A stretch of 64,000 nucleotides of DNA from Bemisia tabaci (GCF_918797505.1 NC_092801.1:13888001-13952000), one strand, 5' to 3'. Shown: positions 22,604 through 35,010, numbered from the stretch's first letter. A program made the numbers and translations. The notes: a model not told the origin generated them from the sequence alone.

Positions 22604-23020
22604 CACGGAAAAAGAATTCTCGGCGTTTTTACCAAGGTCCGTTGGTACCTTTACCATCTCACTTTTTTCACCAATTATTGGTAATTTTACCATGACAGAC
22701 TGGTAAGCTTACCTAAAAACCGGTATTTTTACTGTTTTTTTTTTCAGGTAAGAATACCGCTTTCATTGGTAATCGATTCCCGGTAACTTTGCCATTTTAT
22801 CTCGGTAAGTCTACCACAGTCGATAAAAAAATCTTGGCGTTTTTACCAAGGTCCAGTAAAATTACCGAGAAAGTTCAATAATTTTACCGAGATTTCTCGG
22901 TAAAATTACCCATTCCATGAATGGTAATTTTACCAAGAAAAAACTGGGATCAAATAGAACCCTGCATTCTTGGTAATTTTACCCTTTTCTTGGTAATACA
23001 CCGAGATTTTTTTTTCAGTG
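22604..23020. mobile_element. CAC[G/T]GAAAAA-end element saturated with TTACC/GGTAA motifs
   Basis: The ends CACGGAAAAAGAATTCTCGG and CCGAGATTTTTTTTTCAGTG are inverted partners. Inside 417 bp there are about ten TTACC and ten GGTAA pentamers, often as GGTAATTTTACC or CTCGGTAAAATTACC mini-palindromes. The phrase GCGTTTTTACCAAGGTCC occurs twice (22,624 and 22,836). No coding capacity. Confidence 0.65.
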
Positions 23021-24383
23021 CTGGCTGGTTGGAGATGCGAACGCTTCCAGACTCATTGTCAACCGCCTGCTCCCGATCCCGAACGGGAAAACACACATCT
23101 CCAGATTGTGCGTACAAATGACGAAAAAACAAGAAGAAAAATCCGACATGAATATGTTGGAAAAGCGTGCCGAATAGCTGAAATGTTGGAAACATACCTA
23201 CTATTTTCACGTCTTTGCTATTTGTATCAATTGGTACTTTCCGCTAAATTTGCGAGAAAATATTGATTCATGAACGTTGAATGTAAATCAATTTTATGGA
23301 TTCCGTCCAATTATCTTGATTATAAGCTGATATGCGGCATTTACGCACGACCGCGGTTCGGGCGAACTGCCGTGCATCGAAATCGCGTCAAGTTAATCTC
23401 TTAGGATTTCGAACTGGAACTTCCCTCCTATTCGGCCGATTTTTACAACTGAGGTCTCTTTTTATTTGTATCTAGACGGAGGTTAAGGGGACACTCGCTA
23501 AATAGAGGGAAAACAATTTTTGTGAAAATTTGGTGGATCCTGGCGTCACGGCGAATGGCTAATCGGGCGTGAACGATAATGTTCGACGGCGGCGAGGCGA
23601 CCCTCACCTCGCCGGAATATTTGGACGGCCCTTTGAATAGCATTGGTTGATCGGTTTGCTGTACTACGGTACATCCGAGTGATTTCAAAAAGCTTAAAAC
23701 ACCAAGAAGTGGCCCGAATACTGTATGTAACAAGGTGCAGAAATGATGCTGGGAGTAGAAATGACACTACTACTATGGTCTTCGAAACGAGGGAATCTGA
23801 ACAAAAACCAGTCGAAGTGAAAGTTCAGCCCTTCGCCTTTCTAACCAAGATCATTCCGGGGCAGAGACAAGAGACCCTCCACAAGTATCTTGGCCATCGT
23901 GGAAGCTTTTACTTTCGGGACTTCAGCATTCTACTGTTGACTTACATGGTCGATGTTCAACAACGTGTTTGCAGTTCCGTTGTGCAAACAAGTCGAAAAT
24001 GGCCGACGTTTGAGAAACTTGTTTGGCTCATGACGTCATCCGAAGCTCATCATCGACCATGTAGGTAGGTCAACAGCCGAAACTAGGGTGATGACTGTTG
24101 CTCCCTAGTAATTGTCCATAAGGAATTGTTGAAACCCCGAAAGTAAAATCTTCCACTTGTCGCCAAGAGGACAGTGGAGGGTCTCTAGTCTCTGTTCCGG
24201 GGAAACATCTGGTTTCCGAGATACGACCGCTCAAAGTTGGTCAAAGTCAGTTTTACGCAATCGGAAACCACTCACAGGATTGCACGCCTATCAATTAATC
24301 GTAAAAAAGGGCTCTTTTATGATCCATTTATTACAAGGAATCGTCGGACATCTGAATAAGACAGATTTTCAGCTCAGGCTCCC
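23021..24383. other. No supportable gene; includes a repeat shared with 4.3 kb
   Basis: A copy of the 4,270-4,490 repeat lies at about 23,400-23,600. The frames visible from 23,640 to 24,070 have no recognisable domain and no conserved splice context. Confidence 0.35.
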
Positions 24384-24763
24384 GGGTTGCGACGTTGCCA
24401 TTATTTAAAGTGAAACTCTTTGAAAATTCATGACTCCGCTGCATATTACCCGAATTCGATAAACTTTTTAATAAAATTTTACTCTTAAATAGAGCTTTCC
24501 ATAGGTGTGTAGATCAATGGGTCTTACATAAGTACTGGGCGATACTTACGTGGTTTTAACGGTTCTTAGCAGGAATTTTCTATTGAACTGTCAAAACCGC
24601 GTAAAGGCCGCCCAGGACTTAGTCGACCCATTGATCTAAACACCATTGAAAAGCTTTATTTAAGAGTAAAAAGTTAAGAAAAGTTCATCGAATTCGGGTA
24701 AAATGCAGTAGAGTTATGCATTTTCAAAGATTTTCACTTTAAATAATGGCAACGTCGCGACCC
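24384..24763. mobile_element. Fold-back element with ~160-bp arms
   Basis: The ends GGGTTGCGACGTTGCCATTA and TAATGGCAACGTCGCGACCC pair, and pairing continues through CCCGAATTCGAT / ATCGAATTCGGG and TCAATGGGTC / GACCCATTGA to a short spacer near 24,575. Noncoding. Confidence 0.8.
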
Positions 24764-24872
24764 TCACTATAATTCGAATATCACTAAATCAAGAACCTTT
24801 AAATCCGAATAAAAAATCCTCAGCCCCTTCAATTTCGAAAAACTACTACAATTTCACTGTGCTACGTTGCCA

Positions 24873-25109
24873 AAATACTGACATCGAAACTGCACTCGAA
24901 TGCGATATATTCTCTCTAAAAAAACCACGCCTTTATTACGTTGAATTTCTTTGTTAAAATTGGTGAGTGAGTGCTTAAGTCTCCTGACAACAGAATTGCG
25001 ATCTCAAAATTGGAGAAAAATGACGAGTAGCTGAAAAAATTGAACCAATTGATGCGATACATCGCATGCCGTTCTGACACAAAATATGACGTCCATCGAA
25101 TCACCTTAA
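24873..25109. mobile_element. Solo right half of the AAGGTGATTCGATGG fold-back family
   Basis: It carries the loop (ATCGAAACTGCACTCGAATG) and the complete right arm through GCATGCCGTTCTGACAC to CCATCGAATCACCTT, but no left arm. Complete copies are at 39,284-39,722 and 45,938-46,638. Confidence 0.8.
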
Positions 25110-25375
25110 GACCTTGTTATTTAAAACTTTGCTCATGCTGAACCATGCAAGAGATTTTCGGAGCGTTAGTGGCACACATTTCTTCTTCGCCCGTAACTTC
25201 AATCGGCGAAAAACGCAATTTGCAATGAATACGTCTCATCACAGCTGCGAGCGCGACGATGTTGCTTAGGGACAAGGGATTGTAAAAAAAATTGAGAGGC
25301 AACCTGTGCTAGTCACGTAGAATCACGCAGAAAATGTGTCCGTGGACACATTTTTAGGGATATAATGGCACGCAA

Positions 25376-25980
25376 AGCATTGAACTGGAGGATGGTCGGA
25401 AAATTCAGGACTGTGAAGAGTATAAACATCTAGGAGTTTGGTTAACTAAGGACGGAAAGGATCGGGCCATTAAAGTGCGGAATCTGCAAGGCAGGAAAGC
25501 TATCGCGATGCTAAATGGGGTTCTCTGGGACCAGAGTATCTCCAAGGAGACCAAAAGAAAAATTTACAACGTCATCGTGAAGAGTATCGTAACTTACGGG
25601 AGTGAGGTCTGGCAACTCAAGAAAATAACTGAAGACATGCTTAGGGCAACTGAGATGGACTTTTTGCGAAGGTCTGCTGGGATATCGAGAAGAGAGCGTA
25701 TTCGCAATGAAAAGGCACGCGAGATAATGGGTGTGGAGAAGGACATCGCGGACGATATCAGGTCCAAGCAGTTGGTCTGGTATGGACATGTGCGAAGGAT
25801 GGCAGATGATCGGTTGCCCAAGCAGGTCTTCGATTGGGTTCCTCCCGGAAGGCGACGGCGTGGACGCCCTGTGAAAGGTTGGCAATAAGGGGTGGAGGAG
25901 GAGATCAGAAGGTGCCAATTGCCTGATGATCTCTGGGAGGATAGGGGGCAATGGCGATTGGGCGTCGCAGAGCGCGAGGC
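25376..25980 (+). pseudogene. 5'-truncated non-LTR reverse-transcriptase C-terminal fragment
   Basis: The plus strand translates as SIELEDGRKIQDCEEYKHLG, the common FKYLG-type motif after the RT domain. It continues through NVIVKSIVTYGSEVW, LRATEMDFLRRSAG and GHVRRMADDRLPKQ to GRRRRGRPVKGW. A TAA follows, after which the same frame still resembles the family tail (GVEEEIRRC, EDRGQWRLGVAER). The upstream EN and RT domains are missing. It is abutted by the CAGGCCCGCC element copy 2. Decayed insertion, not a host gene. Confidence 0.85.
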
Positions 25981-26160
25981 CAGGCCCGCCACATCCCATC
26001 TCGGGCCCTGGTACCAGTTTATTAAGGTCCGGGCCCCAAGCACGGAGGGGGGGGGGTCCGAGGGGCATCCCCCGAGAAATTTTAAAATTTATACGACTAA
26101 TCAAACGCATTTTGAAGCTTCCATAAAGATTTTTTCCATCAAATTCTGCGGAATAATTAT

Positions 26161-26203
<43 letters not shown>

Positions 26204-26706
26204 CTTTCAGCACAAAATACTTGCGAATTGTTGCATTCAAAACATCCGGAAATTTTTTATTAATTTTTTTTTGGGGGGGGGGGGGAGGGCACATGATACT
26301 ATTTTCAGTTCTAAGAGGGCCAAGCCCCCCTGGACTCTCCCCTCGTTTGTGTATGGCAAGGGAGTTGAGCAATGAGCCATTGAAGTCAAGGATGCCCAGA
26401 CTGGAGACTCTTAGCATCTGACGACGGAAGAAAATGAAACGCAGTTACTAAAAATATCCCTCTGTACTGAAAATCTTGAAAATAGATAGAAATTTTCCAA
26501 GAAGTATACTTCATTGAAAATTTAAGAAGAATTCCACAATGCCCCAGCGTGTTTCTGAAACTCCATTGATCTTTTGCGAAATTTTTAGGGTTAATTTTTC
26601 ACTTTTTCTTACGAAACAAGGGTTGCATGTGAATTCGTAGTGGTTTTTCACGGGTAACACGGGCCCCGGTACCAGGGACCCAGTATCCCCCCTTGTGGCG
26701 GGCCTG
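25981..26706. mobile_element. CAGGCCCGCC-end element, copy 2, with an expanded T run
   Basis: Same termini and colinear interior as 5,226-5,935. The oligo-T tract that is 8 T in copy 1 is 39 T here (26,162-26,200), and the G run is also longer. It lies directly at the end of the RT fragment. I see no clear target duplication. Confidence 0.75.
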
Positions 26707-27407
26707 CCTTCATGCACGCTGGGCTTGTCGATTTCCTCTGAAATTTTTGCAGTGGTGAATGCATAGCTGAAGTGCGCTTCAGCTAGAATTGTATTTACAA
26801 ATGGGTGGTTTTTATACGAGGATTAAAAATTAACAAGCGGCACGGAACATAACAAAAGAATATGAACTATAAAAAACGATAATCCGGGTATCGGAACTTG
26901 GCTGATTTGAAAACGCCTTCAAATGCGGCGTGATACCTCACGCATTCTGGAGAGTTCAGATAGTTGTATCATTGCGCCGTATGAATGTGACGGAAGATTT
27001 AAATGGAAATAGCCATCTTGCGAGGCGGCGCTATAAAAGCGGCTTTATGTATGTATGTAATGGCACGCATGAGCTTCATGTGCCACTTCGATCGGCGAAA
27101 ACGCGATTTACAATGAGGACGACTGATTATAGTTGCGAATGTGGCCACATTGACGTAATAAAAAGAGAATACGGGAAATTTCTTGAGGAAAACTGTGCTA
27201 ACCACGTGAAATTATGCTAGGAGTGGTGCACTTAGAGACATGTTTAGACTTTTCTCCGAAAGTGATTATACCTGTCAAGACCTACCTAATGGCCCGAAAA
27301 CGCGATTTCATTAAAAATTTTGGAGCCTCACACTCAGATTAGGTTCCTAGGCGATACAACTATTCCGACTCTGAGGCTACCCTGGGAAGCATCTTTTCAT
27401 GATGAAG
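26707..27407. repeat. Dispersed repeat related to 25.1-25.3 kb; otherwise unassigned
   Basis: TTCGATCGGCGAAAACGCGA and following (27,088-27,150) match TTCAATCGGCGAAAAACGCA at 25,199-25,260. (ATGT)n-like TATGTATGTATGTA lies at 27,045. No coding match. Confidence 0.4.
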
Positions 27408-28777
27408 GGGTCATTCCATGTCAACTCAACGAGGTTTTGAACCTTGACCTCTCGGATCATGTCCAAACTTGGTATGCTGTAAGTTCCTACTGAGAAAAAA
27501 ATATTCCCCAAATTTGAGGTCATTTGGTAGCTTCGTTAATTTTATATGGAATTTCAAAGTTTGCAAAAAATTTGAGTTTTTTGTGACCAATAAAACTTTG
27601 AACGGCTGTTACTGTTCAACGAATCATATGAAAAACTTGAACTAGGTCTCGTTTTAAAGCTTAGAGCTTCTTCTTTTTTATAAAAAAAAATTGAAAAAAA
27701 AGTTTTGGAAATTTTTTGGAAAATGTTGAATTTTTCAAAAAAGGGCATTTTTTTTTTTAAATTTTGATTTTCTTTGAAGATGACCATTACATAACCTTTA
27801 AGCATTTCCTAAAATTTCATTGTGGGTCGCGAAGCGGATCCTAAGTTACAGCAATAAACGTACCGTAATCCCACTTAAGAAGCATCATACCTACATACAG
27901 GGTGTCCCAGAGCACCCGTACCCGCCGGAGCTGGAGGGGTATCGAGGCCATGAAATTCGGATTCCTTGGGGTCGATTCTCTTCTCCACCCCGCGGCCCCC
28001 GACTTCGTCCGACCTAAATCAACCGAGAAAAAGGCCTGGTAGTCCGAGAGCCAGATGATATTCGGTGACAAATTGGTGACACAAGTTTTGACCACTTAAA
28101 TTGAAAGCCTTACTTGGAGTAACATAGAAAATGGTCGTCTGCCAAGTTGTAGCGTGTGCCATTACGAGGCAGACAAGAATTTTCCGTGTCAGTGCATGTT
28201 TAAGCAGTCAAAACTTGTATCACAATTTTGTCACTGAATATCGTCTGGCTCTCGGGCTATGGTACGGGCGCTCTGGGACACCCTGTGTGTAGGTATGATG
28301 CTTTTTAAGTGGGATTACGGTACGTTTATTGCTATAACTCAGAGACCGCTTCGCAGCCCACAATGAGACTTTCGGATATGCTTAAAGATTATGTCATGGT
28401 CACCTACAAAGAAAATCAAAATTTTAAAAAATGCCCTTTTTGGAAAATTCAAATATGAAAATTCAAAACTTTCCAAAAAATTTCCAGAACTCTTTTTCAT
28501 TTTTTTTTCTTTTAAAAAAAAAAGCTCCAAGCTTCAAAACAAGACCTAGTTCAAGTTTTTCAGATGAACCGTTGAGTAGCAACAGCCGTTCAAAGTTTTA
28601 CTGGTCAAAAAAAAACTCAATTTTTTGCAAATTTTCCATATAAAATTAACGGAGCGACGAAATGACCTAAAATTTGGGGAATATTTTATTCTCAATAGGA
28701 ACTTATAGCACACCAAGTTTAAACATGATCCAAAAGGTCAAGGTTCAAAACCTCGTTGAGTTGACATGGAATGACCC
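27408..28777. mobile_element. 1.37-kb fold-back element, GGGTCATTCCATGTC ends
   Basis: GGGTCATTCCATGTCAACTC begins the left arm and GAGTTGACATGGAATGACCC ends the right. The arms pair imperfectly for several hundred bases (for example AACGAGGTTTTGAACCTTGA and TCAAGGTTCAAAACCTCGTT). GAAG lies outside both ends, perhaps a 4-bp duplication. An inner inverted pair begins ACAGGGTGTCCCAGAGC (27,897) and ends GCTCTGGGACACCCTGTG (28,270), an end motif common in arthropod repeats, so one element may lie within the other. Confidence 0.8.
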
Positions 28778-29774
28778 GAAGGCGTTACTTATGCGTCGTC
28801 ACTTTCTATAACAGAATTAACTCAAGCAACCACATTACTAGTTATTCGACGTGCTGCTACTCTGTTGATTGGGTTTCAAAACATGAATTTATTTGACCTC
28901 CCCAGCCATGCTAGGAAGTATCACCTGGCGAGATGGGTTCTAAAATAATCCGTCAAGAGCTTGGATTTAAGTGATTCTTCATAACCAAAGCAGCAGTTGC
29001 AAACCTCACAGGTCTGTGAGCCAATAGCAGCTCTAAACCTTGAAATAAAGTTCACTTATATCAGGACTCTATCACTTAGATTTTGTTAAACATCAACAAA
29101 TAGGCAGAATACACGGTTACACTAAAAAAATTCTTTTTGAATCAAAGGGAAAATAAATTGATGATTTCTGGTAGCAGAAGCATTCTGGTTGCTTTTCAAT
29201 AAAAAATTAATGAAAACAGGTGGGTCCAGTTCTTTCGAGGCGATTCTTTCCAGCTTTTCTGTAAAGTAAAAAACTGACGTCCGTTGTATCACATTGGCGG
29301 AGTCAAAAATCTTGGCAGATTTATATTTTTAAGCATAAAACAGGTCAATTGCTCTTGCACATTATGTTATCTTCCGACAATTCCTACTTATCATTCTTGG
29401 CCATTCGAGAAATCAAAAGTTAGTAATAACCGTTGAGGGAACGGAGGAAAGCCGCCAGGCTTCCGATCCCACTAACCCCCTTGCCAATGTATATGTTTGG
29501 CGCGTTGCATCCGTTGTCACCCTTACTGTCCTTATTCCATACATTGATGTACATTTGATATTTTTTCCTTCATTTAAAATATGATTCTGTTGAAAAAAGT
29601 TGTTCCTTTCGATGAAACTTGCCTAGATATTCAGCTGCAAATTCAATGCCCAGAACAAATTCACTTTCTCAAGTAAAAAAATCAATTTTTTAAAGTCCTC
29701 CTTGTAGGATCCTGAGTTTTTTCCGCAGTTACGACCAGTTTCCCTCAAACCAATAATCAGGTATGGGTAGATGG
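28778..29774. other. No gene or repeat recognised
   Basis: AT-rich single-copy-looking DNA. No frames with domain content, no clear inverted repeats. Confidence 0.35.
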
Positions 29775-29973
29775 TATTGCTTCCGACCAAAGTATCACAA
29801 GCACCATGTGACTTTTCAACGAAAATTTCACCGAATTTTCTTTGTGCTGCAAATGAAATTTAGTGAAATTTTCAAACAGATTCAACCAACAATTTCTCTG
29901 TAAAAAAATAAAATGGTGGCGGAAATTTTTAAACATTGCATGGTGCTTGTGATACTTTGGCCGGAAGGTGACG
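29775..29973. mobile_element. GTCACCTTCC/AAGTATCACAAGC fold-back family, copy 1
   Basis: CCAAAGTATCACAAGCACCATG on the left (split by me as CAAAGTATCACAAGC plus ACCATG) pairs with CATGGTGCTTGTGATACTTTG on the right. The interior shares AAAATGGTGGCGGAAATTTT with the 41,565-41,816 copy. Confidence 0.75.
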
Positions 29974-31096
29974 ATTGATTAGACTATAGTATCATTCTCA
30001 ACAAAAAAAAATGCAAAGCGTAGTGAAATGAAAGGAAGATTTGGCAACAATAAAACATTATGTCTAATACCTCGAATATGATTACAAGTCATATGCAATG
30101 TTTTTCTCTTGGGCAAATCTTATTAATATGATTTCTTGCAATAATCTCTGATGAGAGTAATTCTTAAGACTTACGCACTGGGGCAAACGGCTTTGTTAAG
30201 GTTAAGAAGTCAAAACCTGCCGAAATTTGTGAATATGACCAAAGCAATACATCACTTGCCAAGAACTAGGGATGAATCACCTCCGACAGTGTCTCAATTG
30301 AACGTCTTTTGAGACGTAGCGCATATTCCTTGTATGACGCCCTGCGATCCACTGTGCGTTTAGCGTATTCTATGATTGACCTGCCACTCCTGCCCATTCT
30401 ACCGAAATTTTGAGAATTTCTCGTATTCTTTCAACCAAAAGGCGTTTTAAGCACATTACATGCAAAATTAAGACACGTTCCATCTGGTGTCTTGTATGCA
30501 GAATTTCGGCAAGTTCCATTCAGCATATTATTTTTGGGAAAGATGCTTATTTTTGCAAATTACAAGCAAAATTTAGGAGCATTTCATTTGGTGTATTATT
30601 TATCTGGAAAGTGCTTATAATCGTGTTCCAATGGGGGAATTGAATGAGACGCAGTCGCGAAGACACTGACGTCCGAAGAGACTCCAGTTGGTTGTTATGG
30701 AATTCTGTTGCAAGAAATATTTGAGGCAAGCTCCTTAGGGTTCAAAGAGAAATGTTCTGCAGTGATATATGATGTAAAAATCTATTAACTGATATGCTAC
30801 TTACAGACTTTAGAAGTTTTCTTCGGAAGGGTGCAGGTTACCTCAGTTGGTGAGGTAGGTAACAAGAATGGTTCGACACCGAATTTCACGATCTAAAACG
30901 TACAATTAAAGGATGAAAAACTGAGGCGTTTCAACTGACGATGAGGAACACTTGGAAGTCATTGTCGATATTAACCATAACACAGAAACATGGCTCAAAT
31001 AAAAAACCTCACGAGAGCTTTGAGCAACGAGCCATCAACGAGCAACTTGGTTTTGAGGTTATGTACCTACCGACGCACCGGAGAAAACAGCAATAA
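29974..31096. other. No gene seen; degenerate repeat at 30.45-30.60 kb
   Basis: A weak direct repeat is visible (ATGCAAAATTAAGACACGTT at 30,460 and AAGCAAAATTTAGGAGCATT at 30,565, each followed by a TTGGTGT/CTGGTGT phrase). Otherwise unassigned. Confidence 0.35.
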
Positions 31097-32697
31097 CCAC
31101 CGCCGGCGCAGAGATACAACTATTCGTACTTGATGGATGTCCGTGTCGCATCTGCAGAATTGAAGGCGCGCAGCTGGTAGGATGCTAGCAGCATCTTTCA
31201 CATTTTAATAATATTTGTAGTTTAAGCGCCGAATTTTCTGGACATACCTAGAGCGAGCACTGTCACACCAGATTAAGTACAGGCCAGAAGTAGGGATGAT
31301 GAGAGTAATTAATTAAACCGGAATTGCGACCGGCTTGCGAATTCAATACGCATGAGAGCCCTTTCAATATTGGTGAACGGACAACATGCTTAAGACTCCG
31401 ATACGATACTAATAATTTTACCGTGTAGTTGCAATTTATTTGCAAACCTGTGATTTATTTTTAATCCTAATCAAAATTCTGATTTTTTCTTCTTTTGGTG
31501 TGTATTTAACTCTTTTTCTCTTTTTTTTCTCTTATTTTGTAATTCAAGGAAGGGCGCGGGAGGCTTGAAACTCCCTCACGCAAGGCTCGGATTTGAGGAT
31601 TTAATTACTGTCATGCTAAAAAGTAAATGTACCTACATATTTTTCACAAAAGATAAGAAGAAGAAGAAAAAGGAGAAAGATATGAGATCTCCGACTTCAG
31701 AAAAAAGGAAAGACCCAATCGATTCTGGGGATTTGGGGAGTGAATTGCACTAGACAACAGCGACTTGAAAATACTCACCGCAAAAGTTCTTGAAAACAGC
31801 GGGTTCCAAAAACTTGCGCGACACAAAAATAATGTTTTTGACGGATTTCCGGTCCTGAATTGCAGACCAGAAAATCGAATTTTTCGTATCATTTCACAGG
31901 GAACTACCATTATTTGAGTTCAATCGGAGTAATTTTCGATTCCACCCAAAAATTTCAATTTTTGCTTTAAGCCCTGTCAATTTTTTGCAATACCAGATTT
32001 TTTTTTTTATTTTTTTTATTTTTAAGAAAAGAATATTGGCTGATCCCTCGTAAAGTTTTGACTCCCTGCTCATACTACCTGTGGTTGATTCGATCGACAG
32101 ACGCGTTGGTCGGCGGTGACGGGGGCTTGATGCAACTATTTAAACTTGATGGATGTCCGTATCGCACCGACTGAAGTGTGAAACCACGTATCTCCGTTAC
32201 GGTGTTTCAAAATTTCCGTTCTTATCTCAATTCTTCCATGAGAAACAATCCGAATTTACGACTTTAAATTTTGAACCAAATCTTCTGCTAGCGAATATGA
32301 AAAATCATGGAGAATTTAGGTTCTACGTTGACCAGCTTCTCGAAAGAAAAATAAAGTTTCGAAGGAACTCTGCAACGTCGCAAATGGATAAACATCGTCT
32401 CTCATTTTGCCCAAAAAGATGTATGCAAAAAATTGAAGGCATAATGACATTCCTCTCTCAACTTAAATTCGTCTGTATCGATAAACAATGGGACGCGCTT
32501 GCTACGGCGCCGTGATACAACTATACAACCTCGACGGATGTCCGTATTGCGTTCAAAAAATTGAAGGCGTTTTGACTCCCTGCTCATACTACCTATAGTT
32601 GATTCGATTGACAGACGCGTTGGTAGGCGGTGACGGGGACTTGATGCAACTATTTAAACTTGATGGATGACCGCACCGACTGATGTGCGAAACCAAT

Positions 32698-33472
32698 GTC
32701 TGTGAAGTTCGCACCCCGACTTTTAAAATTTAAAATTTTCTCTTTTACTCATCATTGCTCATCATTTACTCACCTCGAAAACCGCTTTCATTATTTTTTG
32801 CTCAGGCATGTATCCCCCAAAAATCGAACTTGAACTTTCAGAGAGGTTATTGACCTTAGCACCCCACTTTGTCCGATTGACCTGAAAATGGTCTCAAAAG
32901 ACGCTTAATCATTTGCTTACCTTTGCTCAGCCCTTCGTTTCCGTTGCCCGAATCTTACCTCCTCCCGAATGGCGGTTGCGAACATAGTCGGTGCGCTCCC
33001 TTCGATGTGTGCCAAAATGCCGCCTTTCATTTTTGGGGCGAAGGGGAGGTGAGCGACGAAAACTATGGGCTGAGCAAAGGTGAGCAAATGATCCTGCGTC
33101 GTTGGACACCAATTTCAGCTCAATAGCACAAAGTGGGGGTGCTGCCTTTGATAGCCCCCAAAATGCCGCCTTTCATTTTGGAGGGGGGGGGAAGGGGGAG
33201 GTGAGCAACGAAAACTAAGGGCTGCGCAAAGGTGAGCAAATGATTCTGGATCGTTTGCAGAGGTCGTTTGACACCATTATCGTCAATCGGACAAAATGGG
33301 GGTACTAAGGTCAATGACCTCTCTGAAAGTTCAATTTCGATTTTTGGGGGGTACATGCCTGAGCAAAAAAAATGAAAGCGATTTTCGAGGTGAGCAAATG
33401 ATGAGCAATGATGAGCAAAAGAGGAAATTTAAAATTTTAAAAAGTCGCGGTGCTAACTTCACGGACATGAAT
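32698..33472. mobile_element. Fold-back element with GAGCAAATGAT repeats
   Basis: Left arm features CATCATTTACTCACCTCGAA, CAGGCATGTA-CCCCC, CTTTCAGAGAGGT and TGACCTTAG reappear inverted on the right between about 33,260 and 33,472. The central part contains a direct repeat pair (AGGTGAGCGACGAAAACTA at 33,047; AGGTGAGCAACGAAAACTA at 33,199) and two AAATGCCGCCTTTCATTTT copies. Noncoding. Confidence 0.75.
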
Positions 33473-33479
33473 CAGAGCG

Positions 33480-33650
33480 ACACCTCATTGGCAGAATATG
33501 GCAGGGCATTGAGATCTCACTCTTCGCTTCATCGCGCCTTCAATTTTTCAGATGCAGCACGGACACCTCATTGGCAGAATTAGCAGGGCATTGAGAGCTC
33601 ACGCTTCGCTTTATCGCGCCTTCAATTTTTCAGATGCAGCACGGACGTCC
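33480..33650 (+). repeat. Tandem duplication, ~85-bp unit x 2
   Basis: The unit ACACCTCATTGGCAGAAT..GCAGGGCATTGAGA..TCGCGCCTTCAATTTTTC..AGATGCAGCACGG occurs twice in a row with a few substitutions and a small length difference. Confidence 0.85.
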
Positions 33651-33690
33651 AGCAAGTACGAATAGTTGTATCTCTGCGCCGTCGTTAACG

Positions 33691-35010
33691 CGCATCCTTT
33701 CCCTCCCTCTTTTTCCCTGTTGTGTTTGTTTCCGTTTGTCTTATTTGTAATGTTGCTTTAAACTAGAGCAGAGCATTGCGAGTTCACGACTCAAGCCATC
33801 GCTTCTTACATTTTTCATATCCAATGTGGACATCCATCTTGCGAGAATGGTTGTATCGCATTTACACTTTGGATGTCTCTCACTGTTGAATTTCGAAATA
33901 AATCAAGGTTAAGTTTGCCCGAGATATGCTATGATATGTCCAAATCAAAAGTCATTTTGAAAAGGAAGAAATATGTTTAAAGGTCTCTCAAAAGGTCTAT
34001 AAAGTGTGCGTATGTCTAAAAATCGAACTGGCTATCGCTTCTACGGGAGTTACACATAGAGAATGAAGGAGGGAGATGATAAAGCGCCTGTATGTCAACA
34101 AAAAGGTGACTATTTCACAGAAAAGTGTTTGCGCTTCAGAACGTAGTTCTTGGACCTCTGTTCGCCACTATACGTAAAAGCACCTCTCCTCACTCCTAAC
34201 TCTCTCTTCTTCCGTTCATTCAAGAAATTTTCCGCATATATTCTCGGTCGTAATTTTTTTCTCTCTCCTTATTTTGCTATCTGTCAGAGGGGCGCGATTT
34301 TTGCGCGCCAAGGGGGCGAATCTGCCAATGGCAGATTGGCCTTATGGCCAGTCCGAGCCTGTTTTTGGAATCAATGTATAATAGCAGAAAAACTTGTGTA
34401 CCTGCGGACAATGTTTTTACAGAATTCTTTTGCAAATACTAACAACCTGAAAATTTGAAGTGCATGGGTAAAACAGTTTTTATTTCATAAAATGTCAAGT
34501 TCCAAAAACGTGGGAAAATCTTGATGGATTTACGACGTTCTTGGTCTTGCTTAGCACGCCAATAATAGCGTCGCCTTGATGCAACTATACGTACTCCACG
34601 AGTGTGCGTGTTGCCCATTCAAAAATCGAAGGCACTCCCATGTTTCTGACTTCTTCAGAAACGCACGGAACTCGTCAGTTGCAGCAGTCGCAATCCACGC
34701 ATGTGCGTGTTACATGTTCACAAATTGAAGGCACACCTGTTCTGACTCCGGAGTTCGAATAGTCCTGCGCTTGGCTTCCTTATTCAACGGTGCGAGCTTC
34801 ATACAAGCATTCATAAACGTCAGTCGTTTTAGACAGGTAAAAAGCCATTATTTTCCTTCAATCTTGCGTGATACCACACCATATTCCGACTACGGAGTCC
34901 GCATAGTCGTGCGCTTGATTTCAGCATTCAACGATGCGAGCATAATAAGCATCATTTCATTTAAATACGTCCAAATTAGTTTCCTTTTCATACCTCTCAG
35001 TGACTGACCT
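33691..35010. other. No gene; related repeat pieces
   Basis: A degenerate direct repeat is visible at 34,742-34,845 and 34,890-34,975 (GACTCCGGAGTTCGAATAGT; GACTACGGAGTCCGCATAGT; then GCGCTTG..ATTCAACG.TGCGAGC). Nothing coding is supportable. Confidence 0.4.

Larger units (their letters stand above)
31097..33690. repeat. 2.6-kb interval bounded by ~75-bp inverted repeats
   Basis: CGGCGCAGAGATACAACTAT with the following CGTACTTG..GACGTCCGTG..GCATCTG..AATTGAAGGCGCG at 31,101-31,175 is matched in inverted form at 33,615-33,690. The motif GATGCAACTATTTAAACTTG recurs inside at 32,130 and 32,645, and related copies occur at 32,513 and 34,577. The interval may be one composite element or several related insertions. 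Confidence 0.6.

Noticed and set aside
23643..24068. 141-codon plus-strand frame
   Set aside because: Part overlaps the repeat shared with 4.3 kb; no homologous motif or splice context.
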